Source: Hoeflea algicola
GTDB lineage: Bacteria > Pseudomonadota > Alphaproteobacteria > Rhizobiales > Rhizobiaceae
NCBI RefSeq assembly: GCF_026619415.1
Contig: NZ_JAOVZR010000001.1
Span: 2,643,501-2,707,500, forward strand
Direction of reading: 5' to 3'
Length of the DNA: 64,000 nt
Shown here: positions 33,782-42,299 of the stretch, piece after piece
Layout of the letters: each line of letters begins with the position of its first letter
Numbering within the stretch: the stretch's first letter is position 1
Translations under genes and position numbers: made by a program
Notes under the pieces: generated by a model
What the model was told of the DNA's origin: nothing
Databases searched by the model: none
What the model saw: the letters and a program-made list of their open reading frames with translations, nothing else

Positions 33782-33916
33782 ATGAAGTCCACGACAATTG
33801 GCCTCGATTTGGCCACGAGCGTTTTCCAGGATCATGGCGTTGATAAGAATAACGAAACGGTTCTTGCCAAACGGATGAATCGCAAACAAATGCTAGCTTT
33901 TTTCGCCAGGCCATAA
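33782..33916 (+). pseudogene. IS110-family transposase N-terminal relic
   Basis: 44 codons (MKSTTIGLDLATSVFQDHGVDKNNETVLAKRMNRKQMLAFFARP) matching the start of IS110-type DEDD transposases, which begin with a short strand and I-G-L-D-x-A-K-x-x-F-Q. The conserved Lys after the Asp is Thr here, and the frame stops after the first helix. The 80-100 bases before it look like the matching IS end. No catalytic remainder. Confidence 0.75.
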
Positions 33917-34018
33917 CCGTGCCTGGTTTTGCATCGGCGTTGACAGAACGGCAATATCTGCTGCTTTTGAAACTCTATGAGCAAAACAAGAACGTAATGA
34001 CCCAACTGGAACAGCAAC

Positions 34019-34564
34019 ATGAGTAATTTTCGAGACGCTCTTTCGGAAATTGGATCGGTAGTCGACGCCATTGATCCGGGCGAGATTGATCGCGCCGTCG
34101 ATCTGATCGCTTCAGCTGGCACGATTGTCTCATATGGATGCGGCCGCGAGGGCCTGCAGGTCCAGGGTTTGACAATGCGGTTGTTCCATCTCGGGCTCAG
34201 TGCCTCGATGCAGGGGTCCATGGCCACGCCACCGCTCGGGCAGGGTGATCTGTTCTTGTGCTCGGCGGGCCCAGGCGAACTTTCAACCGTAACTGCCCTG
34301 ATCGGCGTGGCGAAGGGGGCTGGAGCAAAAATTCTGTTCCTGACGGCCGAACCGGACTGCGAGACCGCCAGGCTTGCAGATCAGGTGCTCACCATTCCTG
34401 CGCAAACCATGGCCAGAGACGTTGGCAGCACCTCGATCCTGCCGATGGGATCAGTTTACGAGGGGGCGCTGTTTGTGCTGTTTGAAATCATGGTGCTCAT
34501 GCTCAAGGAAAAACTTGGAGAAAACACACGGAGCATGCGGGCGCGGCATACCAACATGGAGTGA
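34019..34564 (+). CDS. SIS-domain sugar isomerase (6-phospho-3-hexuloisomerase-like)
   Basis: 181 residues, a single SIS domain: IVSYGCGREGLQVQGLTMRLFHLGLSA near residue 38, GDLFLCSAGPGELSTVTALIGVAKGAGAKILFLTAEP near 76-110, and ARDVGSTSILPMGSVYEGALFVLFE near 140. Length and the STSILPMGS..E pattern match 6-phospho-3-hexuloisomerases and related sugar phosphate isomerases. No hexulose-6-phosphate synthase is seen next to it, so a different phosphosugar is possible. It stands alone between the IS110 relic and the convergent importer operon. Confidence 0.82.
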   Translation: MSNFRDALSEIGSVVDAIDPGEIDRAVDLIASAGTIVSYGCGREGLQVQGLTMRLFHLGLSASMQGSMATPPLGQGDLFLCSAGPGELSTVTALIGVAKGAGAKILFLTAEPDCETARLADQVLTIPAQTMARDVGSTSILPMGSVYEGALFVLFEIMVLMLKEKLGENTRSMRARHTNME

Positions 34565-34604
34565 TGCCGGTAGCGGCTGGTCGTAACAGTTTTCAGATCG
34601 CGAT

Positions 34605-35522
34605 CTACTTCACCGCACCTGCAGCCATTCCCTTGATAATGTAACGTTCAAGCAGGATGCCGATGACAATAAGCGGCAGGATCGCGGCAAAGGACAGCGC
34701 CGCCATCGACCACCAGCTGATACCCTGGCTCCCCGTCTGGCTCGCCACCATCACCGGAAGCGTGTTGGCATGGGTCGAGGTCAAAAGGGCGGCAAAGAAA
34801 TATTCATTCCAGGTCAGTACCAGCGACAAAATGAAAGCGGCGACCATGCCGGGTAGCGCAATCGGCAACACGATGGTGGCAAAAGCGCCCCAGATCGACA
34901 GTCCGTCGACCAGCGCAGCTTCTTCAAGTTCCTTGGGAATGCCGGCAAACTGGTCGCGCATGATCCAGATGACGATCGGCAGCACGGTGAGCGTGTAAAG
35001 CAGGATCAAGCCGATGCGGGTATCAAGCAGCGCCAGCGATTTGTAGAGCACCAGGAAAGGCAGCGCCAACACCACCGGCGGCAGGATCAACTGGCTGAGG
35101 AAAAAGAACGAGATGTCCGAATTGCGCATGAAGCCGAAGCGATAGGAAAACCGCGACAGCCCATAGGCTGCGAGTGAGCCCAGAAACACTGCCAGCGCCG
35201 AAGCCGACAACGAGGTAATCACCGAATTGTAGAAGCGCTTGACGAATTCCTCACGCACCGTGGATTCGGCCCAGATCGTATCCGGCGAAAACCCGAGCGA
35301 TCGCCAGCCAAGCCATTTCGGCTGAAAGTCCCAGAACGGAACGAGATGTCCCCGCATCACGTCGGGCGCCATCTTGAACGAGGTGGTGATCGTCCAGTAG
35401 ATCGGGAACAGACAGATGATTGTCCACAGGATCAACGCGGCATAGACCGCAAAACGGCCTGAGAACCATTTCGCCTTGTGGGCGAAATCATCAGGGCTGT
35501 CATGGAAAATCTGCTGGCTCAT
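34605..35522 (-). CDS. Carbohydrate ABC importer permease (MalG type)
   Basis: 305 residues, six helices after a hydrophilic N-terminus of about 20. EAA loop: LEEAALVDGLSIWGAFATIVLPIALPG near residue 198. C-terminus LLERYIIKGMAAGAVK is typical of the family. Separated by 15 bases from the partner permease. Last gene of the SBP-permease-permease operon; the ATPase is encoded divergently at 38.6 kb. Confidence 0.92.
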   Translation of the reverse strand: MSQQIFHDSPDDFAHKAKWFSGRFAVYAALILWTIICLFPIYWTITTSFKMAPDVMRGHLVPFWDFQPKWLGWRSLGFSPDTIWAESTVREEFVKRFYNSVITSLSASALAVFLGSLAAYGLSRFSYRFGFMRNSDISFFFLSQLILPPVVLALPFLVLYKSLALLDTRIGLILLYTLTVLPIVIWIMRDQFAGIPKELEEAALVDGLSIWGAFATIVLPIALPGMVAAFILSLVLTWNEYFFAALLTSTHANTLPVMVASQTGSQGISWWSMAALSFAAILPLIVIGILLERYIIKGMAAGAVK

Positions 35523-35537
35523 TTGTCGCTTCCCCGA

Positions 35538-36644
35538 TCAATAACGCGGCCGCGCCCAGCGGTCGGTAAGCTTCATGAGAATCGTGATCGCAATCACGAT
35601 GACCACCAGATAGACCATCGCCAGCAATGTGCCGTAGCCGACATTGGAGCGATCGCGGTATTCCCGGAAGATGAAGCTGGTGACACTGTCAGTGGCCCCG
35701 CCCGGACCGCCGGAAGTCACGTTGATGATAATGTCGGCGAGCTTGAGCTTGAAGATGATGCGGATCAGGATCACGGTGATCGAGACCGGCAGCATCAAGG
35801 GAAATGTGACTTCCCAGAACCCGCGCCAGGCACGCGCGCCATCAACCTTGGCGGCCTCCTGAATGTCCTTGGGGATCGCCTGAAGGCCGGCCAGAATCAT
35901 GATCATCATGAACGGAATATAGGTCCAGGCGTCCATCACCATGATGGTGAAACGGGCCATTTCGGGCGAACCGAAAAACGACGGCGAGTCCCAGCCCAGT
36001 TGGCGGGCCAACCGCGCCAGCGGACCGAAACGGATTTCCATCATCGACTTTCCGACCATCCAGCTGACGGCCACAGGTGACAGCATCAGCGGCATCAGGA
36101 ATGCGACGCGGAAGAATTTGCGGGCGCGAATTTGAGAATTGAGTAGCAGCGCCAGTCCGAACGCAATGGCATATTCGACGACAATCGCCAGCGTGTAGCG
36201 AACCATGTTGCCGAGTGCGTTCCAATAGAAGCTGTCGGTCCACATCTGGCGAATGTTATCGAGGCCATTGAAGGTGCGACCTGTCGGTGACGACAGGTTC
36301 CAGTCAGAGAACGCAATCACCAGCCCGAACAGCAGCGGGAACACGACCATGGAAATCACGAAAAGCGCTGCCGGCAGGACAAACAGCACGCGCTTGCCTT
36401 GTTCGCCGCGCATCAGGACCTGCCCCCAGCACAGCGCAATCGCCCACAGCACGTACGCGTAGAGCGTTGGCCGCCAACTGGAAAAGCCGAAACTGGCTTG
36501 ACCGGTTTCCTGAAGAGTCTGCGCAATCGCGACGAGAGCCAGTATCCCCGCCGATCCCCAGATCAAGGCTCGGCCAAACGCCACCCTTCGAGCGGAGAGA
36601 TTATCAGAGGTGACAACGTGAAGGAAATCGCCTTGCTCGGCCAA
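35538..36644 (-). CDS. Carbohydrate ABC importer permease (MalF type)
   Basis: 368 residues with eight hydrophobic segments, the first two forming the N-terminal extension seen in MalF-like proteins (LIWGSAGILALVAIAQTL; TLYAYVLWAIALCWG). EAA loop: QEAAKVDGARAWRGFWEVTFPLMLP near residue 262. Starts 27 bases after a strong hairpin following the binding-protein gene. Confidence 0.9.
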   Translation of the reverse strand: MAEQGDFLHVVTSDNLSARRVAFGRALIWGSAGILALVAIAQTLQETGQASFGFSSWRPTLYAYVLWAIALCWGQVLMRGEQGKRVLFVLPAALFVISMVVFPLLFGLVIAFSDWNLSSPTGRTFNGLDNIRQMWTDSFYWNALGNMVRYTLAIVVEYAIAFGLALLLNSQIRARKFFRVAFLMPLMLSPVAVSWMVGKSMMEIRFGPLARLARQLGWDSPSFFGSPEMARFTIMVMDAWTYIPFMMIMILAGLQAIPKDIQEAAKVDGARAWRGFWEVTFPLMLPVSITVILIRIIFKLKLADIIINVTSGGPGGATDSVTSFIFREYRDRSNVGYGTLLAMVYLVVIVIAITILMKLTDRWARPRY

Positions 36645-36670
36645 ATTCTGCGCATCCCGGACTTGAGGAT

Positions 36671-36698
36671 GGCCCCGGCGGAATAACCCGCCGGGGCC
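36671..36698 (-). terminator. Intra-operon hairpin after the binding-protein gene
   Basis: Perfect 11-bp stem (GGCCCCGGCGG / CCGCCGGGGCC) with a 6-base loop, 10 bases after the binding-protein stop and with no T-run. Probably partial termination or 3'-end protection that sets the binding protein above the permeases. Confidence 0.6.
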
Positions 36699-36707
36699 GT
36701 GACTGGA

Positions 36708-38369
36708 TTACATGCCCAATGAGGCTTTGTAGAGTGCGATCTGACTTTCCCGCCCAATCTGGTCGGTGATCTTCTCCCATGCAGCCGCAATGGCATCCGC
36801 GGTTTCCTGAGCCGAACCATATTGTCCGGCAAAACCCTTCGCCAGTTCATCCTCGGCCACCGAGTAGTACTGGAAAATACCAGGAATGCGCGGTTCAATC
36901 GCCGAGTTTTCATGATTGTAGCTGTCGGCGTTGGAACCGAGGTAATCCTCGATGTAGGCCCGGTCATAACCGGCAGCTTCCCATTCCTCGTAGTTGAAGT
37001 GGCTGTTGCGGTATGGCTGAAAGCCTGACGGATAGGCCGAAGTCCAGAGCGAAAGATCCTTGCCACCGAGATGCGCGGCAGCCGACCAGGCAGCCTTGTG
37101 CTTCTTTTCGTCGCCATCAACTCTGGCCATGACATACACACCCCAGCCGATATAGGCCATGTTGGGTGCCTCATTGGCCCTTTGTTCCCATTCGCCAGTC
37201 TTGGAATTGTACACCTCATCCGAGCCCGGCAAAGTGCTGAAGCTGACAACATCGCCAACAACCGAGGTGTCTGACGTGCGTGCGGATGATCCCACATCGC
37301 CCCACCAGGTCAGCATCGAGCCGGTGCCTGCGAGAAACTGCGAGAACGCTGTTGTCCCTGGATCAGCGTTGATCTGATCGGCAGGGTAAGCTCCCGGAAC
37401 AGCGATCAGGTCCATGACTTCCTGAATGGCGCGTACGAAGGCCGGATTGTTAACGCGCGGCTTCATGGTGTCTGCATCAAACAGCCAAGCCGGGTCGTCG
37501 GGATGCTTGGCATAGGCGGTGGCGCGATCTTCGAGGAAGTAGAAGCCAAAGCCGCCCCACCCCTTCAGCGGATCAAGGTAGCCATGTGCATCAAGTCCGG
37601 TGAGCGGGTCTTTCTTGCCCGCCAGGAACTTGGAATGCGCCTGCACATCTTTCCAGGTCTTGGGAGCACTCCACTCGCCCTCGCCGCCCGATTCTTTCCA
37701 GGCTGCGGCGAACTCCTCGTTCTCGTAGTAATCCTTGCGGTAAGCGAAGGTGTGGCAATCGCCGTCGATGGAGATCCGATAGGTCTTGCCATCCCAGGTA
37801 CCGACAGGCGCCTTGAGGTAGCTCACATAGTCGTCCATATCGATCAGGGTTTTGACCCAATCGGGCATTTCCGAGGCCAACCCCTTGCCACAGACATCGC
37901 CTTCGAACGGCGAGCCCATCTCGATAATATCGAAATCGACGGTTCCTGTGGCGATCGACTGCTGCAGACGGGCATTGTAATCGGCCTGCGCCAGATCGAT
38001 CCAGTTGATTTTCGCACCGGTGTAGGCTTCCCAGGGCTTCAAGAAACCACGAAACAGGAAGTTATGCAGGTTCTGGTTATTGAGCCCCATGAAGGTCAGT
38101 TCAACACCTGCGAATTCGCCTTCGGCTACAGTGGCCTTGGTCCCCGCCAGGCACATTTCACCAACCTTCTGCCAATCGGCGTCTGTGGGCGAGCCGGCGC
38201 CAACGCCGGGAATCTTCAGGATTGCAGCGCGCACATCATCCTGTGCGGCGGCGTGTTTGGTGCCAATACCACCGACTGCGGCAAGACCGCCGACAGCAGC
38301 TGCACCTTGCAGCAGACGGCGGCGGCTCAGAGCCACCCGCACCGCGTGTTCAAACAGTTCTACTTTCAT
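36708..38369 (-). CDS. ABC importer solute-binding protein with Tat-type signal
   Basis: 553 residues from MKVELFEHAVRVALSRRRLLQGAAAVGG; GGAGGTG supports ATG 38369 over the longer frame. The signal SRRRLLQGAAAVGGLAAVGGIG carries a twin-arginine pattern and cleavage is likely after KHAAA, so it may be exported folded by Tat. The mature part has family-1 binding-protein segments (GVELTFMGLNNQNLHNFLFRGFLKPWEAYTGAKINWIDL). Larger than usual (about 430). First gene of the operon, controlled from the promoter region with operator copy 3. Confidence 0.9.
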   Translation of the reverse strand: MKVELFEHAVRVALSRRRLLQGAAAVGGLAAVGGIGTKHAAAQDDVRAAILKIPGVGAGSPTDADWQKVGEMCLAGTKATVAEGEFAGVELTFMGLNNQNLHNFLFRGFLKPWEAYTGAKINWIDLAQADYNARLQQSIATGTVDFDIIEMGSPFEGDVCGKGLASEMPDWVKTLIDMDDYVSYLKAPVGTWDGKTYRISIDGDCHTFAYRKDYYENEEFAAAWKESGGEGEWSAPKTWKDVQAHSKFLAGKKDPLTGLDAHGYLDPLKGWGGFGFYFLEDRATAYAKHPDDPAWLFDADTMKPRVNNPAFVRAIQEVMDLIAVPGAYPADQINADPGTTAFSQFLAGTGSMLTWWGDVGSSARTSDTSVVGDVVSFSTLPGSDEVYNSKTGEWEQRANEAPNMAYIGWGVYVMARVDGDEKKHKAAWSAAAHLGGKDLSLWTSAYPSGFQPYRNSHFNYEEWEAAGYDRAYIEDYLGSNADSYNHENSAIEPRIPGIFQYYSVAEDELAKGFAGQYGSAQETADAIAAAWEKITDQIGRESQIALYKASLGM

Positions 38370-38527
38370 GAAACACCTCCCAATGTTACCCGCCTCCTCC
38401 GGCGGTCCGGTCAAGGAAGGTCGACCGACCTTATCAGGTCGTTGATCGCCAATTTTCCCCAACGGCCAGGTCCGGTTCACCGGACAGAATTGAAAACATT
38501 TCAGCCTTCAGCCAAGCTGTCAAGTAT

Positions 38528-38539
38528 CTAACATGTTAG
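38528..38539. promoter_or_regulatory. CTAACATGTTAG operator, copy 3
   Basis: Perfect 12-bp palindrome in the 245-base divergent region between the binding-protein operon (minus) and the ATPase-mutarotase-kinase operon (plus). On the minus strand TTGACA follows four bases later, so it abuts a possible -35 box. One site could control both arms. Confidence 0.7.
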
Positions 38540-38614
38540 CATGCCTACAACATGGACAGCGCCTTTTTCGTGCGCTACCACTTGCGGAAGGCGTGAAAAA
38601 ACAATGGGGGCGGT

Positions 38615-39679
38615 ATGGCGGACGTCAGGATCGAAAAACTCTACAAGGCCTATGGATCGTTGGAAGTTATCCACGGCGTGGATATCGATATTCCCGATGG
38701 TCGGTTCGTGGTCCTGGTCGGTCCATCAGGGTGCGGCAAGTCAACACTGCTCAGGATGATTGCCGGGCTCGAGGGCGTTACCGCAGGCACGATCAGTATC
38801 GGCGGACGGGTAGTCAACAACCTGCCGCCGGCTGAGCGCAACATCGCAATGGTGTTTCAGAACTACGCGCTTTATCCGCACAAATCAGTGGCCGCCAATA
38901 TGGGTTTTGCCCTGAAGATGCAGAACATGCCAAAAGCGGAAATCGATGAACGGGTCGCCAAAGCAGCGGAGATTCTTGGCCTCCAGCCCTATCTGGCGCG
39001 TTTCCCGCGAGAGCTTTCAGGTGGGCAGCGCCAGCGTGTTGCCATGGGGCGGGCGATCGTGCGCGAACCGCAGGTATTCCTGTTTGACGAACCACTGTCT
39101 AATCTTGACGCCAAACTCAGGGTGCAGATGCGCGCCGAAATACGCGAATTGCACCAGCGGCTGTCGACCACCACCGTCTATGTAACTCACGACCAGATCG
39201 AAGCCATGACCATGGCCGACCAGATCGTGGTCATGCGTGACGGCCATATTTCGCAGCAAGGTGCGCCGCTGGAGCTATATGATCGGCCAGCCAATGTGTT
39301 TGTCGCCGGCTTCATCGGGTCACCATCGATGAACCTGATCGAAGGCCTCGTCGACGGCAACGGCGGATCTCTGACAGTGGAAGCTCAGGGCGTATCACTG
39401 GCAGCGCCGGAGCGCACCGGAATGGAGCAGGGTCGCAAGGTGGTTTTCGGCATCCGACCGGAACATCTCGAACTGGATGAGGCAGGCTTTGAGGCCAAGG
39501 TCGCAGTGGTCGAACCCACAGGATCCGAAACCCATGTCGTGCTCCGGGCCGCGGGTCGGGAGATCATCGCCGTATTCAAAGAACGCCACGCCTTCCGGCC
39601 GGGCGATGTGATCCGGTTAAAACCACACCCCGACATGGTGCACATGTTTGACGCGGAGACAGGGCTACGGCTGGATTGA
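38615..39679 (+). CDS. ABC importer ATP-binding protein (UgpC/MsmK type)
   Basis: 354 residues. Walker A GPSGCGKST near 37, Q-loop MVFQNYALYPHKS, signature LSGGQRQRVAMGRAI near 134, Walker B VFLFDEPLSNLDAKL, H-loop YVTHDQIEAMTMADQ, and a TOBE-type C-terminal domain (FGIRPEHLELDE..., VVEPTGSETHVVL). Partner of the binding protein and permeases on the other side of the operator. First gene of a plus-strand operon with fucose mutarotase and a ribokinase-like gene. Confidence 0.93.
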   Translation: MADVRIEKLYKAYGSLEVIHGVDIDIPDGRFVVLVGPSGCGKSTLLRMIAGLEGVTAGTISIGGRVVNNLPPAERNIAMVFQNYALYPHKSVAANMGFALKMQNMPKAEIDERVAKAAEILGLQPYLARFPRELSGGQRQRVAMGRAIVREPQVFLFDEPLSNLDAKLRVQMRAEIRELHQRLSTTTVYVTHDQIEAMTMADQIVVMRDGHISQQGAPLELYDRPANVFVAGFIGSPSMNLIEGLVDGNGGSLTVEAQGVSLAAPERTGMEQGRKVVFGIRPEHLELDEAGFEAKVAVVEPTGSETHVVLRAAGREIIAVFKERHAFRPGDVIRLKPHPDMVHMFDAETGLRLD

Positions 39680-39754
39680 CCAGGCCTCGCCGTAAACCGA
39701 CGAAACGGTGACGCAGGATAACGTGCCTGACAAAACCACACGAAGGAGGATCGC

Positions 39755-40207
39755 ATGCTCAAGGGACTGGACCCGCGATTGAACGCAGAGGTGCTCTATG
39801 CACTTCGCGCCATGGGCCATGGCGATACGCTGATCATCGCCGACACCAATTTTCCGTCCGATTCCATCGCCCGCCAAACGGTGACCGGCGATCTCCTGCG
39901 CATGGACAACCTGACCGCCGGGGAAGCTGCTGAAGCCATCTTGTCGGTGCTGCCGCTCGACACCTTCGTCGACGATTTTGCCGGCCGCATGGAGATCGTC
40001 GGCAATCCCGGCGAGGTGCCCCCGGTGCAGGCCGAAGTGCAGAAGGCGATCGATGCAGCCGAAGGTCAGTCGCGATCGATGGTCGGCATCGAACGCTTCG
40101 CCTTCTACGACATGGCCAAGCAAGCCTACGCAGTGATCCAGACCGGTGAACGACGGTTCTACGGCTGCTTCATGTTCCGCAAAGGCGTTATCCCGCCGGA
40201 AGAGTAA
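39755..40207 (+). CDS. fucU: L-fucose mutarotase (RbsD/FucU family)
   Basis: 150 residues: MLKGLDPRLNAEVLYALRAMGHGDTLIIADTNFPSDS, with the catalytic His of GHGD and the downstream FYDMAKQAYAVIQTGERRFYGCFMFRKGV typical of FucU. Interconverts the anomers of L-fucose or a related 6-deoxy or galacto-configured sugar, in the cytoplasm as a ring-shaped oligomer. A GAAGGAGG site precedes ATG 39755. The main evidence that the importer of this cluster handles a fucose-like sugar. Confidence 0.88.
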   Translation: MLKGLDPRLNAEVLYALRAMGHGDTLIIADTNFPSDSIARQTVTGDLLRMDNLTAGEAAEAILSVLPLDTFVDDFAGRMEIVGNPGEVPPVQAEVQKAIDAAEGQSRSMVGIERFAFYDMAKQAYAVIQTGERRFYGCFMFRKGVIPPEE

Positions 40208-40217
40208 GGGGAACATC

Positions 40218-41138
40218 GTGACAAGAGTCGTCATTCTGGGCGTTTTCGTTGCCGACACGGCCTACCGCGCGGCGCGCGCGCCGCAAATGGGCGAGACCAT
40301 CATGGGCGAGGGGTTTGCGCTCGGGCCCGGCGGCAAGGGGTCCAACCAGGCTGTGGCTTCGGCCAGAGCTGGGGTGGAGACTCATTTCATCACCCGGCTT
40401 GGGCGCGACACGTTCGCCGAGATGGCGCTCAAGACCTGGGCCGATGCGGGCGTGACACCAGCGATCACTCAGCATGAAGACGGCTACACCGGCGCTGCCT
40501 ACATTTTTGTCGAGGCGGGAACCGGCAACAACGCGATCATTGTCTGCCCCGGCGTGGCCGGTTCGATATCCCCGGCAGACGTTGATGCGCGCGCCGAGCT
40601 GATCAGCAATGCCGCAGTGTTCGTCACCCAGCTTGAACAGCCGATGGATGCGGCGATGCACGCCCTGCAAATCGCCCGCGAAGGCGGTGCAACAACCATC
40701 CTCAATCCGGCGCCTGCAGCCACCTTGCCCGACGGCATGCTGGCGCTGTGCGACTACGTGACCCCGAACGAAACCGAAGCCGAGGCGCTGACCGGCATCG
40801 CTGTGACCAGCCTCGAGGACGCCACCAGGGCTGCGGTGGAACTGTCCCGCATGGGCGCCCGGGCGGTGGTCATCACGCTGGGAGAAAAGGGCGCGCTCTA
40901 TCATGCCGGCGGACAAAGCGTTCACGTCGCGGCCTTCGATACCGGTCCGGTAGTAGAAACCGCCGGTGCCGGAGACGCCTTCAACGGTGGCTTCGCCGCA
41001 GCGCTGGCCACCGGCTTGGACCCGGTGACTGCCGTCAGGTTCGGCTGCGCCACAGCCTCGATTTCGGTGACCCGGTCCGGCACGGCACCCTCGATGCCTT
41101 CGCTAACAGAGATAAACGCACTTCTGCAGCGCCAATGA
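40218..41138 (+). CDS. Ribokinase-like PfkB sugar kinase
   Basis: 306 residues from GTG 40218 (TRVVILGVFVADTAYRAARAP), preceded by AAGGGGA; 10 bases after fucU. N-terminal signature GPGGKGSNQAVASARAGVETHFITRLG near residue 34; C-terminal signature VVETAGAGDAFNGGFAAAL near 249. Second ribokinase-like gene of the cluster; the two may act on different intermediates. No gene is evident in the following 219 bases. Confidence 0.88.
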   Translation: MTRVVILGVFVADTAYRAARAPQMGETIMGEGFALGPGGKGSNQAVASARAGVETHFITRLGRDTFAEMALKTWADAGVTPAITQHEDGYTGAAYIFVEAGTGNNAIIVCPGVAGSISPADVDARAELISNAAVFVTQLEQPMDAAMHALQIAREGGATTILNPAPAATLPDGMLALCDYVTPNETEAEALTGIAVTSLEDATRAAVELSRMGARAVVITLGEKGALYHAGGQSVHVAAFDTGPVVETAGAGDAFNGGFAAALATGLDPVTAVRFGCATASISVTRSGTAPSMPSLTEINALLQRQ

Positions 41139-41357
41139 TACCCGGCGCCGATTAACAACGAAGCCCGGAGATTTATCATTTGGGCCCCGGTCGCGGCGAC
41201 GCCCTACCCGGTTTCATCCAGTCCGGAGTTGGTGACAGACCGGAACACCGAGCGGTTGACAGGCAGGCCGCTGCAGATCACCGCATTCAGCGGAATTCTC
41301 GACGAACTCCGGAAGGACGGTGATCTGCAGCGCGCTGGCATCCCGCGCCTCGCAGTT

Positions 41358-42299
41358 TTAGAGCGCGACACCGTCCAACCCGGCACCACACACCAATGCG
41401 CCAGCTCTTGCATCAGCGGGGAGAGATATTTTCCCCGATCGAAGGGCTGCAATGGCCGAAGCCCCGCTCAAATCTGCGGCAATGCCCAGTTCGAACCAAA
41501 GCCAGGCGGCCGCGTCTTCCATTTCGGCATCGGAAATCAGCACGATTTCATCAACGTTATCGCGCACCAGCGCAAAAACCCCCGGGTCGGTTTCACCGCA
41601 ACTCATGGTCGCCACCTTGCTGGTCACGCTTTCAAGCCGCACAACCCGTCCGGCATCCAGGCTGGCCTTGAGCGTCGGCGATCCTTCCGGCTCGATCCCG
41701 ATGATGCGGATAGCGGGGTTGAGCGCCTTGAGCGCCACCGACATGCCGGAGATCAGCCCGCCGCCACCAATTGCCACAATAACGGTGTCTAGGTTCGGCA
41801 CAGCGTCAAGAAATTCCAGCGCTACTGTGCCTTGTCCAGCGACCACCATGGGGTCGGCGAAAGGATGGAAATAGGCGGCACCGGTGCGTTCAGCCTGCTC
41901 CAGCGCAGCTTCGTTGGCCTCATTCCAGATTTTGCCCAGCACCTTAACCTCTGCACCGCTGCGGCGCAGCTTTTCGCGCTTCTCCTCGGTGGCGCTTTCG
42001 GTGACATAAACGGTTGCTGGGACCCCAGCCGAGCGTGCCGCCCGGGCCACAGCCAAACCATGATTGCCCCCTGAGGCCGTGACGATCCCTTTGGACACTG
42101 CGCCGGGTGGCTGGCTGAGAAGTTTGTTGGTCGCGCCGCGGGCCTTGAACGATCCGGTGCATTGCAGGTTTTCGAGCTTGAGAAATAATTGCGCCTCGGT
42201 CACGGGATCGGGGACCGCCGTCAACTCTATAACGGGTGTGTGCCTGATATGTGGGGCGATGCGCTGTGCTGCGGCGCGAATGTCATCCAGTGAAATCAT
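41358..42299 (-). CDS. PLP-dependent threonine dehydratase-like protein (EutB-like)
   Basis: 313 residues, fold-type II PLP enzyme. The PLP lysine lies in CTGSFKARGATNKLL (about residue 54), the phosphate-binding Gly loop is IGGGGLISGMSVAL (about 176), and the Asn of ASGGNHGLAVA (about 80) contacts the cofactor ring. The start overlaps the next minus-strand gene's stop by 4 bases (ATGA). In ectoine/hydroxyectoine utilisation loci a threonine-dehydratase-like EutB accompanies the deacylase EutE/DoeB, as here. The ectoine hydrolase gene is not in the window, so this assignment is tentative. Confidence 0.82.
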   Translation of the reverse strand: MISLDDIRAAAQRIAPHIRHTPVIELTAVPDPVTEAQLFLKLENLQCTGSFKARGATNKLLSQPPGAVSKGIVTASGGNHGLAVARAARSAGVPATVYVTESATEEKREKLRRSGAEVKVLGKIWNEANEAALEQAERTGAAYFHPFADPMVVAGQGTVALEFLDAVPNLDTVIVAIGGGGLISGMSVALKALNPAIRIIGIEPEGSPTLKASLDAGRVVRLESVTSKVATMSCGETDPGVFALVRDNVDEIVLISDAEMEDAAAWLWFELGIAADLSGASAIAALRSGKISLPADARAGALVCGAGLDGVAL

